A stretch of DNA of 64,000 nt, taken from the NCBI RefSeq assembly GCF_003945385.1, contig NZ_AP018920.1, positions 1,116,001-1,180,000 of the forward strand, given 5' to 3'. The DNA comes from Pseudonocardia autotrophica. Its GTDB lineage: Bacteria > Actinomycetota > Actinomycetes > Mycobacteriales > Pseudonocardiaceae. The first letter of the stretch is position 1. Each line of letters begins with the position of its first letter. This document shows, piece after piece, positions 48,327 through 55,557 of the stretch. The notes beneath the pieces are model-generated. The model saw nothing but the letters and a program-made list of their open reading frames with translations, had not been told where the DNA came from and ran no database searches. A program made the position numbers and the translations under genes.

Positions 48327-49751
48327 TCAGCCCAGCAGTGGCGGCCGCCGCAGGTGGTGGTCGGTCGCCTGCTGGTAGGCGTGGGCGGCGGCGAGCACGG
48401 TGGCGTCCGCGTGCCGTGGGCCGACGACCTGCAGGCCGACCGGCAGGCCCGCCGAGGTGAACCCGCACGGCACGCTGGTCGCCGGCTGCTGGGTCATGTT
48501 GAACGGGTAGGTGAACGGCGTCCAGGTCGTCCAGCGCGGGTCCGCCCAGCCCTCCGGGACCTCCCGGCCGCCCTCGAACGCGGTGATCGGCAGCGTCGGT
48601 GTGAGCAGCAGGTCGTACTCGTCGTGGAAGGCGCTCATCAGGGTGCCGAGCTCGTTGCGGACGGCCATCGCGCCGAGATAGTCGAGCGCCGTGGTTCCCG
48701 CGCCCTGCTCGGCGATCTCGACCAGCGCCGGATCCATCCGCTCGCGGGCCGGGGCACCGATCGGCTCGAGGGACTTCGCCGCGGCGGCGAACCACAGGGT
48801 GTGGAAGGGCTCGATCGGGTCGGCGAAGCCGGGATCGGCATTCTGCACGGTCGCGCCCAGTGAGCTGAAGACCTCGACCGCGGCGGCGACCAGCGCGGCG
48901 ATCTCGGGATCGACCGTGGCGAACCCGAGCGTCGCGGAGTACGCGATCCGCAGTCCCTGTGCGCCGCCGGCGAGCCGGTCGACGGCGGACTCCCGGGGCA
49001 CGTCGAGCACCCACGGGTCCCGGGTGTCGGGCCGCGCGACGACGTCGAACAGCAGTGCCGCGTCGGCGACGGTGCGGGTCATCGGGCCGACGTTGGCCAG
49101 CGTGCCGAACGCCGAACCGGGGTAGTGCGCGATCCGGCCGTAGGTCGGCTTGTGCGCGACGGTCCCGGTGAAGGCGGCCGGGATGCGGACGGAGCCCCCG
49201 GCGTCGGTGCCCAGCGACAGCGGGCCCATGCCGAGCCCGACAGCGGAGGCGCTGCCCCCGGACGAGCCGCCCGCGGTGAGCGATGGGTCCCACGGGTTGG
49301 TCGTGACACCGGTCAGCGGCGAGTCGGTGACGCCCTTCCAGGCCAGCTCGGGGGTGGTGTTCTTGCCGAGCAGCACCGCCCCGGCCTCCCGCACCCTGGC
49401 CACCGGCGGGCCGTCCACCTCGAACGGTCCCTCGGCGGAGGTGGTGGTCGAGCCGCGCCGGGTGGGCCAGCCGACCGTGAGCAGCATGTCCTTGATCGAG
49501 GTGGGGACGCCGTCGAGCGGGCCGATCGGCTCGCCGGCCTGCCAGCGGGCCTCCGAGTCCTTCGCCGAGGCCAGCGCGGAGTCGGCGTCGACGAGGCAGA
49601 AGGCGTTCACGGCGCCGTCATGTGCCTCGATCCGGTCCAGTGCGTCCCGGGTGGCCTGCACCGGGGAGAGCTCCCCGGTGCGGTATCCGGCCAGCAGCTC
49701 GGTCGCGCTGAGGTCTGCGGTGGTCCCGGTGTTCCTGCTCACGGCCGTCAC
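48327..49751 (-). CDS. amidase signature family enzyme
   Basis: The protein has 474 residues. The Ser-cisSer-Lys triad is visible with canonical spacing: K87 (TSIKDM), S163 (GGSSGGSA) and S187 (GTDAGGSVRIPA). It hydrolyses an amide of unknown identity. GTG 49751 overlaps the stop of the D-2-hydroxyacid dehydrogenase gene by 4 nt and has GGGGGAAAGG upstream. It is the second gene of the leftward arm of the GntR-operator island. Confidence 0.92.
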   Translation of the reverse strand: MTAVSRNTGTTADLSATELLAGYRTGELSPVQATRDALDRIEAHDGAVNAFCLVDADSALASAKDSEARWQAGEPIGPLDGVPTSIKDMLLTVGWPTRRGSTTTSAEGPFEVDGPPVARVREAGAVLLGKNTTPELAWKGVTDSPLTGVTTNPWDPSLTAGGSSGGSASAVGLGMGPLSLGTDAGGSVRIPAAFTGTVAHKPTYGRIAHYPGSAFGTLANVGPMTRTVADAALLFDVVARPDTRDPWVLDVPRESAVDRLAGGAQGLRIAYSATLGFATVDPEIAALVAAAVEVFSSLGATVQNADPGFADPIEPFHTLWFAAAAKSLEPIGAPARERMDPALVEIAEQGAGTTALDYLGAMAVRNELGTLMSAFHDEYDLLLTPTLPITAFEGGREVPEGWADPRWTTWTPFTYPFNMTQQPATSVPCGFTSAGLPVGLQVVGPRHADATVLAAAHAYQQATDHHLRRPPLLG

Positions 49752-50734
49752 GCCTTTCCCCCGGAGGAGCTCACGTACCCACGTTCCTTGTCCACCACGT
49801 TGCGCAGGTCCCGGCCCGTCCGGAAGCGCTGCAGGTTGTCCACGAACAGCTCGACGAGCATGTCCTTCCAGCCGACGACGTCGCCGGACATGTGCGGGGA
49901 GATCAGGACGTTCTCCATGGTCCACAGCGGCGAATCGGCGGGTAGCGGCTCGACCTCGAACACGTCCAGCGCGGCCCCGGCGAGCCGGCCCGAGGCGAGT
50001 GCGGCGGTGAGGTCGTCCTGCACGACGAGCGGGCCCCGCCCGATGTTGATCACCCGGGCCCGCTCCGGGAGCAGCGCGATCGTCCCGCTGTGCAGCATCC
50101 CGCGGGTCGCATCGGTGAGCGGCGCCGCGAGCACGAGGTAGTCGGTGTCGGGCAGCAGGCCCGGGAGCTCGTCGAAGGCGTGCACACCGTCGGCGGCCCG
50201 CCTGCCGACCAGTCGCACGTCGAGTCCGGCGGCGCCGAGCAGCTGCGCGATCGCCTGCCCGATCGGCCCGCTGCCCACGACGGTGGCGGTCCGGCCGGCG
50301 ATCGTCTCGGTCTCCCGGTGCCGCCACGTCCGGTCCCGCTGCAGGGCGAGCGACCGGGCGGTGTCCTTCGCGAACGCCAGCACGGCGCCGAGCACGAACT
50401 CGGCGATCGGCCGGTCGAAGACGCCACGCGAGTTGGTGAGCGTCAGCGGGGTCGCGAGCAGTTCGGGGAACGCGACCCGGTCGACGCCCGCGCTGGCGGT
50501 GTGCACCCAGCGCAGCGACCGAGCCAGGTCGTCGTGCCACACCTCCTTCACGGCGTCGGAGGTGAAGTCCCAGGTCAGCAGCACGTCGCTGCCGGGGAGT
50601 GCGGTGGCCAGCTCGTCGGCGTCCGCGGCGAACCGGAGACGTGCGTCACCCACCCGGGACTCGAGCCCGGGCGGGGTCTCGCCGGCGTGCAGCACGGCAA
50701 CAGTGATGGGGTCCTGACCAGCGGAAACCGGCAA
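49748..50734 (-). CDS. D-2-hydroxyacid dehydrogenase family protein
   Basis: The protein has 328 residues. The NAD-binding region is TVVGSGPIGQAIAQLLGAAG; catalytic Arg, Glu and His are in INIGRGPLVV, DVFEVEPLP and ISPHMSGD. It should interconvert a 2-keto acid and D-2-hydroxy acid. The start codon is TTG 50734 with AGGAT upstream. It is transcribed leftward from the divergent promoter at about 50769-50802. Confidence 0.9.
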   Translation of the reverse strand: MPVSAGQDPITVAVLHAGETPPGLESRVGDARLRFAADADELATALPGSDVLLTWDFTSDAVKEVWHDDLARSLRWVHTASAGVDRVAFPELLATPLTLTNSRGVFDRPIAEFVLGAVLAFAKDTARSLALQRDRTWRHRETETIAGRTATVVGSGPIGQAIAQLLGAAGLDVRLVGRRAADGVHAFDELPGLLPDTDYLVLAAPLTDATRGMLHSGTIALLPERARVINIGRGPLVVQDDLTAALASGRLAGAALDVFEVEPLPADSPLWTMENVLISPHMSGDVVGWKDMLVELFVDNLQRFRTGRDLRNVVDKERGYVSSSGGKA

Positions 50735-50768
50735 AGCAAGATCCTGTCGGTGGTGAGGTCGAGCGGCG

Positions 50769-50802
50769 TTGACACGCTAGGAAGTGCACCTAGGATTGTC
50801 AA
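50769..50802. promoter_or_regulatory. overlapping divergent promoter pair
   Basis: Rightward: -35 TTGACA (50769-50774), 16-nt spacer, -10 TAGGAT (50791-50796). Leftward: -35 TTGACA (complement of 50797-50802), 17-nt spacer, -10 TAGCGT (complement of 50774-50779). The two promoters occupy the same 34 bp head to head, and the operator at 50793-50808 covers the rightward -10 and the leftward -35. Confidence 0.75.
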
Positions 50803-50808
50803 CAATCC
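50793..50808. promoter_or_regulatory. palindromic operator, copy 1
   Basis: GGATTGT-CA-ACAATCC has perfect 7-bp arms. It shares TAGGATTGTC with the copy at 51381. The form agrees with TNGTnnnACNA-like sites bound by FCD-type GntR regulators, one of which is encoded at 52130. Binding would block both divergent promoters. Confidence 0.75.
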
Positions 50809-50858
50809 GCCTATCCGGCGGAGGTCTCCCCGCACCCACGAACGTTCCTGGGGGAACC

Positions 50859-51356
50859 GTGACCAAGCTGATCAGGATCGAACTCGCGAAGCGCGGCGTC
50901 GCATGCACCGCGGAACTGCTGGAGAAGGAAGCGCCGCGGACGTCCGCCGCCGTCTGGGAGGCGCTCGCCGCAGGCCCGGCGGGCGGGGACGCGCAGCACG
51001 CCAAGTACGCGCGCAACGAGGTCTACACGATCGTCCCCCGGTTCGGGCCGCGGATCGGGCAGGAGAACCCGACGGTGACCCCGATCCCGGGTGACGTGTG
51101 CTACTTCGACTTCCACGGCGGCATGCTCGACGCGTCGTTCAAGGACGACCAGGGGATCGACGCCGAGGCCGGCGGGATCGATCTCGCGATCTTCTACGGC
51201 CGGAACAACCTGCTGCTCAACGGCGACGTGGGCTGGGTCCCCGGCAATGTCTTCGCCTCGATCGTGGACGGGCTGGACGCGATGGCGACGGCCTGTCACG
51301 ACGTGTGGCGCTCGGGCAGCGTGGGGGAGCGGCTCGTCTACTCGCGGATCGAGTGA
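50859..51356 (+). CDS. DUF3830 family protein (cyclophilin-like fold)
   Basis: The protein has 165 residues. Features include HAKYARNEVYTIVPRF, PGDVCYFDFHGGMLD and IDLAIFYGRNNLLLNGDVGWVPGN, which I recognise as DUF3830. The family is reported as cyclophilin-like in fold and has no established reaction. GTG 50859 has GGGGGAA upstream and a ~56-nt leader from the predicted promoter. It is the first gene of the rightward arm of the island. Confidence 0.82.
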   Translation: MTKLIRIELAKRGVACTAELLEKEAPRTSAAVWEALAAGPAGGDAQHAKYARNEVYTIVPRFGPRIGQENPTVTPIPGDVCYFDFHGGMLDASFKDDQGIDAEAGGIDLAIFYGRNNLLLNGDVGWVPGNVFASIVDGLDAMATACHDVWRSGSVGERLVYSRIE

Positions 51357-51384
51357 CCCTTGCGTCGGCGGGGGGCTCTGTAGG

Positions 51385-51396
51385 ATTGTCGACAAC
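51385..51396. promoter_or_regulatory. palindromic operator, copy 2, abutting a start codon
   Basis: TTGTCGACAA (51386-51395) is a perfect palindrome ending directly before ATG 51397. A TAGGAT -10 (51381-51386) overlaps its left edge; a weak -35 TTGCGT (51360-51365) lies 15 bp further up. Transcription would start a few bases before the ATG. Confidence 0.7.
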
Positions 51397-52125
51397 ATGA
51401 GCACGGTTGGCATCCTGTACCCCGGTTACTCGGCCGAGGACGACTACCCGCGCGCCGAGAAGCGGCTGCACGACGGCAGCCTGCTCCCGCTGGTGCACAC
51501 CGAGATGAAGGTCGACGCCCATCGGGCGGACGCGCTGCTCGACATCGGCGGCGACGACGTGCTGGCCGAGGGGGCCCGCCGGGTCGCCGCCGAGGCCGGG
51601 CCGCTGGACTCGATCGTCTGGGCCTGCACCTCGGGCAGTTTCATCTTCGGTCCCGAGGGGGCCGCACGTCAGGTCGCGGCGCTGCAGGAGGTCGCCGGGG
51701 TGCCGGCGTCGAGCACGTCGTTCGCGTTCGTGGACGCCTGTCATCGGCTCGGGATCTCGACCGTCGCGCTCGGCGCGACCTACCCGCCGGACGTGGCGGA
51801 GGCGTTCATCATGTTCCTCGCCCACCACGGCATCACGGTGCTGACGGTCTCGGCGCGCGACATCATCACCGCCGCCGAGGTCGGCACCCTCACCTCGCAG
51901 ACCGTGCTGGACTTCGCGGCGGCGGTCTCCGCGGACGCCCCCGAGGCCGACGCGGTCCTGCTGCCGGACACGGCCCTGCACACCGTCGACCTGCTCGACG
52001 CACTCGACGCGCGGGTCGGGAAGCCGGTGCTGACGGCCAACCAGGTCAGCATCTGGCAGGGCCTGCGGCTGGCCGGCGCCGACGTCGTCCGCCCCGGTCT
52101 GGGGACGCTGTTCCGGAAGGGATGA
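51397..52125 (+). CDS. maleate isomerase / arylmalonate decarboxylase-like protein
   Basis: The protein has 242 residues of the Asp/Glu racemase superfamily. The first catalytic Cys is C77 in VWACTSGSF. At the second catalytic-Cys position the sequence reads LLPDTALHT, with D191-T192 where maleate isomerases have Cys. So a normal two-Cys racemase or isomerase mechanism is unlikely; a decarboxylase, lyase or EutA-like reaction is possible. LTANQVSIWQGLRLAG near the end fits the family. The start codon abuts an operator. Confidence 0.85.
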   Translation: MSTVGILYPGYSAEDDYPRAEKRLHDGSLLPLVHTEMKVDAHRADALLDIGGDDVLAEGARRVAAEAGPLDSIVWACTSGSFIFGPEGAARQVAALQEVAGVPASSTSFAFVDACHRLGISTVALGATYPPDVAEAFIMFLAHHGITVLTVSARDIITAAEVGTLTSQTVLDFAAAVSADAPEADAVLLPDTALHTVDLLDALDARVGKPVLTANQVSIWQGLRLAGADVVRPGLGTLFRKG

Positions 52126-52129
52126 CACG

Positions 52130-52807
52130 GTGGGTACTGAGGTCTCGGATCTGGAGCCGGTCAGCAGACGGTCCACCGCGGAGATCGTCGCGGACCGGAT
52201 CCGCACGGCGATCATGCGCGGCACGTTCGCGCCCGGGGCCCAGCTCGGCGAGGTGGACCTGGCCGGCCGGCTCGGGGTGAGCCGCGGGCCGCTGCGGGAG
52301 GCGATGCAGCGCCTGGTCGCCGAGGGGCTGCTGCGCAGCGAGCGGCACCGCGGGCTGTTCGTGCGGGAGCTCGGTCCGGACGACGTCCGCGATGTCTACC
52401 TGGCCCGCACCGCCGTCGAGCGGGCGGCCGCGCTACAGGTGCTGGCGGCCGATCGGGCCGCGGCGGTGGTCGCACTGGAGATCCCGCTGGGCGCGATGCG
52501 AGCGGCCGCCGCGGCGGGGGACTCGGTTGCGCTCGCCGACGCCGACCACGACTTCCACGCCGCGCTGGTCGCTGCGTCCGGCAGTCCGCGGCTGCGCCGG
52601 ATGACCGACGGGCTCCTGGTGGAGACCCGGATGTGTCTCGCCGCGTTCCAGCAGACCGCGCCACCGGCGCCCGATCTGCTGGCCGAGCACGAACTGCTCC
52701 GGGACGCGCTGCGCGACGGGCGGACCGAGCTGCTGCTCGACCGGCTGGCCGCCCACATGGACGACGCCGTCGCGCGGATCCTGGCGGCCATGCCCGGTGC
52801 GGCGTGA
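52130..52807 (+). CDS. GntR family regulator, FCD subfamily
   Basis: The protein has 225 residues. The winged helix (IRTAIMRGTFAPGAQLGEVDLA, LGVSRGPLREAMQRL and LVAEGLL) is GntR type; the C-terminal all-helical FCD domain has metal-ligand-like Asp/His positions (ADHDFHAALV, HELLRDAL, HMDDAV). FCD regulators respond to small carboxylates. Three matching palindromes at island promoters make it the likely autoregulator. GTG 52130 lies 4 bp after the upstream stop. Confidence 0.92.
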   Translation: MGTEVSDLEPVSRRSTAEIVADRIRTAIMRGTFAPGAQLGEVDLAGRLGVSRGPLREAMQRLVAEGLLRSERHRGLFVRELGPDDVRDVYLARTAVERAAALQVLAADRAAAVVALEIPLGAMRAAAAAGDSVALADADHDFHAALVAASGSPRLRRMTDGLLVETRMCLAAFQQTAPPAPDLLAEHELLRDALRDGRTELLLDRLAAHMDDAVARILAAMPGAA

Positions 52808-52880
52808 TCGGGCTTCCCGGCGTGTGAGTCCGTGCGCTCGGCGTGCCACGAGGTCGTTGCCATACGTAAGGTGATGGCGC

Positions 52881-53810
52881 GTGACGGGTGTGCTCGAGGG
52901 TTTCCTGGTCATCGGCGTGGTCGTCGGTGTCGGCTACGTCCTCGGGCGGTACCAGCTGCTCGGCGAGCACGGGGCTCGCGTGCTGGCCCGCGCCGCGTTC
53001 TTCGTCGGGACGCCGGCGCTGCTGTTCATCACCCTGGCCCGGTCCGACGTCGGCGCGGTCTTCTCGTCCGGCCTGCTCGTGACGGCGGTGACCAGCTCGC
53101 TGGCCTGCCTGCTCTTCGTGCCGGTGGCCCTGCTGCGGCGCCGTCCGGCGGGCGAGACCGTCGTCGGGGCGATGGGGTCGGGATACGTCAACGCCGGCAA
53201 CCTCGGCATCCCGATCGCGACCTACGTGCTCGGCGATCCGGCGGCCGTCGCACCGGTGCTGCTGTTCCAACTGGCGGTGCTGGGGCCGCTGTTCACGACG
53301 CTGCTGGACGTGATGCCGGGGGACGGCCGAGGGGACCGGCCGGGTCTGCTCCGGGTCGCCGTCGCGCCGCTGCGCAATCCGATCGCGATCGCCAGCGCCG
53401 CGGGTCTGGTGGCCTCCGCGACCGGGGTGCAGCTGCCGGAGCCGGTGATGGCGCCGGTGGAGCTGCTCGCCGCGCTCGCGGTTCCGGCGATGCTGCTGGC
53501 GTTCGGGTTGTCCCTGCACGGCGCCCGCCGCCCCGGAGCGGGGGAGACCGGGCCCTCGTTGTGGACCGCCGTGCTGATCAAGAACGTGGTGCATCCGGTG
53601 CTCGCCTGGGTGTTCGCCGCGGGCGTCCTCGGGCTCACCGGTCCCGCCCTGCTGGCGGCGGTGGTGCTGGCCGCGCTGCCGACCGCACAGAACGTCTTCG
53701 GCTATGCGGTGCGCTACGAGCGCGGCGTCACCCTGGCCCGGGACACCGCACTGGCGACGACCGTCGCCGCGGTGCCGGTGCTGCTGGTGGTGGCCGCGTT
53801 GCTGGCCTGA
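52881..53810 (+). CDS. AEC (auxin efflux carrier) family transporter
   Basis: The protein has 309 residues and about ten membrane segments. SGYVNAGNLGIPIATYVLGD is the AEC family core with its helix-breaking Asn/Gly/Pro, and LPTAQNVFGYAVRY is the matching half-site near the C-terminus. Bacterial members move malonate, malate and similar carboxylates, which fits the enzymes around it. GTG 52881 has AAGGTGA upstream. Confidence 0.88.
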   Translation: MTGVLEGFLVIGVVVGVGYVLGRYQLLGEHGARVLARAAFFVGTPALLFITLARSDVGAVFSSGLLVTAVTSSLACLLFVPVALLRRRPAGETVVGAMGSGYVNAGNLGIPIATYVLGDPAAVAPVLLFQLAVLGPLFTTLLDVMPGDGRGDRPGLLRVAVAPLRNPIAIASAAGLVASATGVQLPEPVMAPVELLAALAVPAMLLAFGLSLHGARRPGAGETGPSLWTAVLIKNVVHPVLAWVFAAGVLGLTGPALLAAVVLAALPTAQNVFGYAVRYERGVTLARDTALATTVAAVPVLLVVAALLA

Positions 53811-53880
53811 CTGAGCCTCGGCCGGTGCGCGGCCGGGGACCCGGGCGCCCCGGCGGACGGAGGGTGTCCTGGGCCCGCTC

Positions 53881-53936
53881 TGCTCTGCTCACCACGGAGG
53901 AGGGGCCTGCCCCCGTCCCCGCTCTGCTCTGCTCAC
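53881..53936 (-). repeat. two reverse copies of the dispersed 12-mer
   Basis: TGCTCTGCTCAC lies at 53881-53892 and 53925-53936, 44 bp apart, each inside a longer GCTCTGCTCTGCTCAC match. Confidence 0.9.
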
Positions 53937-54055
53937 TCCCGGGCCGACGGTGCCGGGCAGCGCGCCGGGTGGCGCCGCGTCGTATGCCCACCGCAGCTCG
54001 GGTGCGAGGCCGCACGGAGCGCCCCGGCCGGTCCGCGCACCCGCTCCCCGGAGGG

Positions 54056-54067
54056 GTGAGCAGAGCA
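54056..54067 (+). repeat. forward copy of the dispersed 12-mer
   Basis: An exact GTGAGCAGAGCA, extended GGGGTGAGCAGAGCAAAGCG, faces the two reverse copies at 53881 and 53925, giving an inverted arrangement over ~190 bp like that at 36442-36662. Confidence 0.9.
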
Positions 54068-54119
54068 AAGCGAGGAACGGTCGGCCCTTGCCCGAGCCGC
54101 CCGCGCATGATTCCCTGAG

Positions 54120-54131
54120 ATTGTCGACAAC
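54120..54131. promoter_or_regulatory. palindromic operator, copy 3
   Basis: TTGTCGACAA (54121-54130) is followed at once by a half-site CTCGACAAC. It lies 78 bp before the aminotransferase ATG and matches copies 1 and 2. No clear -35/-10 could be set. Confidence 0.65.
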
Positions 54132-54208
54132 TCGACAACCCGATCGGTTCCTCCGGTCACCCCGGATCCGGACGCACGACTCTCGACGCATCAGGAGTTG
54201 CGAAACCC

Positions 54209-55465
54209 ATGGCACAGCTGTCCCCGCTGCTGAAGCAGGCCACCCCGGTCCAGGCCGCCCGCGGTGAGGGCGTCTATCTGTTCGACACCGACGGGCGACG
54301 CCACCTGGACTTCACCGCAGGCATCGGCGTCACCTCGACCGGGCACTGCCACCCGGCTGTCGTCAAGGCCGCGCAGGACCAGGTCGCGACGCTGATCCAC
54401 GGCCAGTACACGACGGTCATGCACCAGCCGCTGCTGAAGCTGGCCGAGCGGCTCGGCGAGGTGCTGCCCGAGGGCATCGACTCGGTCTTCTTCTCCAACT
54501 CCGGTTCGGAGGCCGTCGAGGCGTCGGTGCGGCTCGCCCGCCAGGCCACCGGCCGGCCGCTCGTGCTCGCCTTCGACGGCGGGTTCCACGGCCGCACGAT
54601 GGGTGCGGCCGCACTCACCACCTCCGGCGCCAAGATCCGCGCCGGGATCGGTCCGTTGATGGGCGGCGTGGCGTTCGCGCCGTTCCCGTACGCCTACCGG
54701 CACGGCTGGACCGAGGAGCAGGCGGTCGAGTTCGCGCTGACCGAGCTGGACCGGCAGCTGGCGAGCACCGCGCCGGTGTCGGATGTCGCGGCCTTCATCG
54801 TGGAGCCGGTGCTCGGCGAGGGTGGCTACGTGCCGACCCCGGCGGCGTTCCTGCAGGGCCTGCGCGAGCGGGCCGACCGGCACGGGATCCTGCTGATCGC
54901 CGACGAGGTGCAGACCGGGTTCGGCCGCACCGGCAAGTTCTGGGGACACCAGCACGCCGAGGGCGTCGTCCCGGACATCATCGTCACCGCCAAGGGCCTG
55001 GCGTCCGGCTTCCCGCTGTCGGCCATCGCCGCGCCGAAGGCGATCATGGAGAAGGCGTGGCCCGGCTCGCAGGGCGGCACCTACGGCGGCAACGCGGTCG
55101 CCTGCGCCGCCGCGCTGGCCACGCTGGACGTGGTGCTCGGTGAGAACCTGGTGGAGAACTCCCGGGTGCAGGGTGAGCGGCTGGTCGCCGGTGTCCGGGA
55201 TGCGGCGCAGGGCATCGCCGCGATCGGCGACGTCCGCGGCCGCGGCCTGATGGTCGGCATCGAGTTCGTCGACGCGCAGGGCAAGCCGGACGGCGCGACC
55301 GCCGCGAAGGTGCACGCCGCCGCGGCCGAGCACGGGCTGTTGCTGCTGACCTGCGGGGTGTACGGCAACGTGGTGCGGATGATCCCGCCGCTGGTCGTCA
55401 CCGCCGAGCAGGTCGACGAGGGACTGGCGCTCTGGACCAAGGCACTGACCGACGCGCTCTCCTGA
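54209..55465 (+). CDS. class III aminotransferase, 4-aminobutyrate type
   Basis: The protein has 418 residues. PLP-site motifs are FFSNSGSEAVEASVRLAR, GGFHGRTMGA, IADEVQTGFGRTGKFW and the Schiff-base Lys in IIVTAKGLASGFPLSA. It resembles GABA/beta-alanine:2-oxo-acid aminotransferases; the exact amino donor is not certain. ATG 54209 gives the start. It is controlled with the island by operator copy 3, and a strong terminator follows. Confidence 0.9.
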   Translation: MAQLSPLLKQATPVQAARGEGVYLFDTDGRRHLDFTAGIGVTSTGHCHPAVVKAAQDQVATLIHGQYTTVMHQPLLKLAERLGEVLPEGIDSVFFSNSGSEAVEASVRLARQATGRPLVLAFDGGFHGRTMGAAALTTSGAKIRAGIGPLMGGVAFAPFPYAYRHGWTEEQAVEFALTELDRQLASTAPVSDVAAFIVEPVLGEGGYVPTPAAFLQGLRERADRHGILLIADEVQTGFGRTGKFWGHQHAEGVVPDIIVTAKGLASGFPLSAIAAPKAIMEKAWPGSQGGTYGGNAVACAAALATLDVVLGENLVENSRVQGERLVAGVRDAAQGIAAIGDVRGRGLMVGIEFVDAQGKPDGATAAKVHAAAAEHGLLLLTCGVYGNVVRMIPPLVVTAEQVDEGLALWTKALTDALS

Positions 55466-55485
55466 GCGCGGGCCCCGGGGGTACG

Positions 55486-55527
55486 CGAACGGCCCCGCTC
55501 ACCGGATCCGGTGGGCGGGGCCGTTCG
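55486..55527. terminator. strong bidirectional terminator
   Basis: A 13-bp perfect stem (CGAACGGCCCCGC with its complement), extended through a wobble pair into CACCGG/CCGGTG, lies between convergent aminotransferase and mrp genes. The whole 42-bp sequence is almost fully palindromic and marks the right boundary of the accessory island. Confidence 0.85.
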
Positions 55528-55557
55528 TGTCGCGTGCGCTGTGTGCGGTGCGCCGGC

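Larger units (their letters stand above)
53811..54208. other. 398-bp intergenic region with repeats and operator
   Basis: Between the AEC and aminotransferase genes lie two reverse-oriented copies and one forward copy of the dispersed 12-mer, then operator copy 3 at 54120-54131. No gene is convincing. The arrangement suggests a separate, GntR-controlled promoter for the aminotransferase. Confidence 0.55.

Noticed and set aside
48327..55465. Integrative element or prophage boundaries around the catabolic island
   Set aside because: No integrase, transposase, tRNA target or flanking direct repeats are visible; insertion is inferred only from interrupted gene order.
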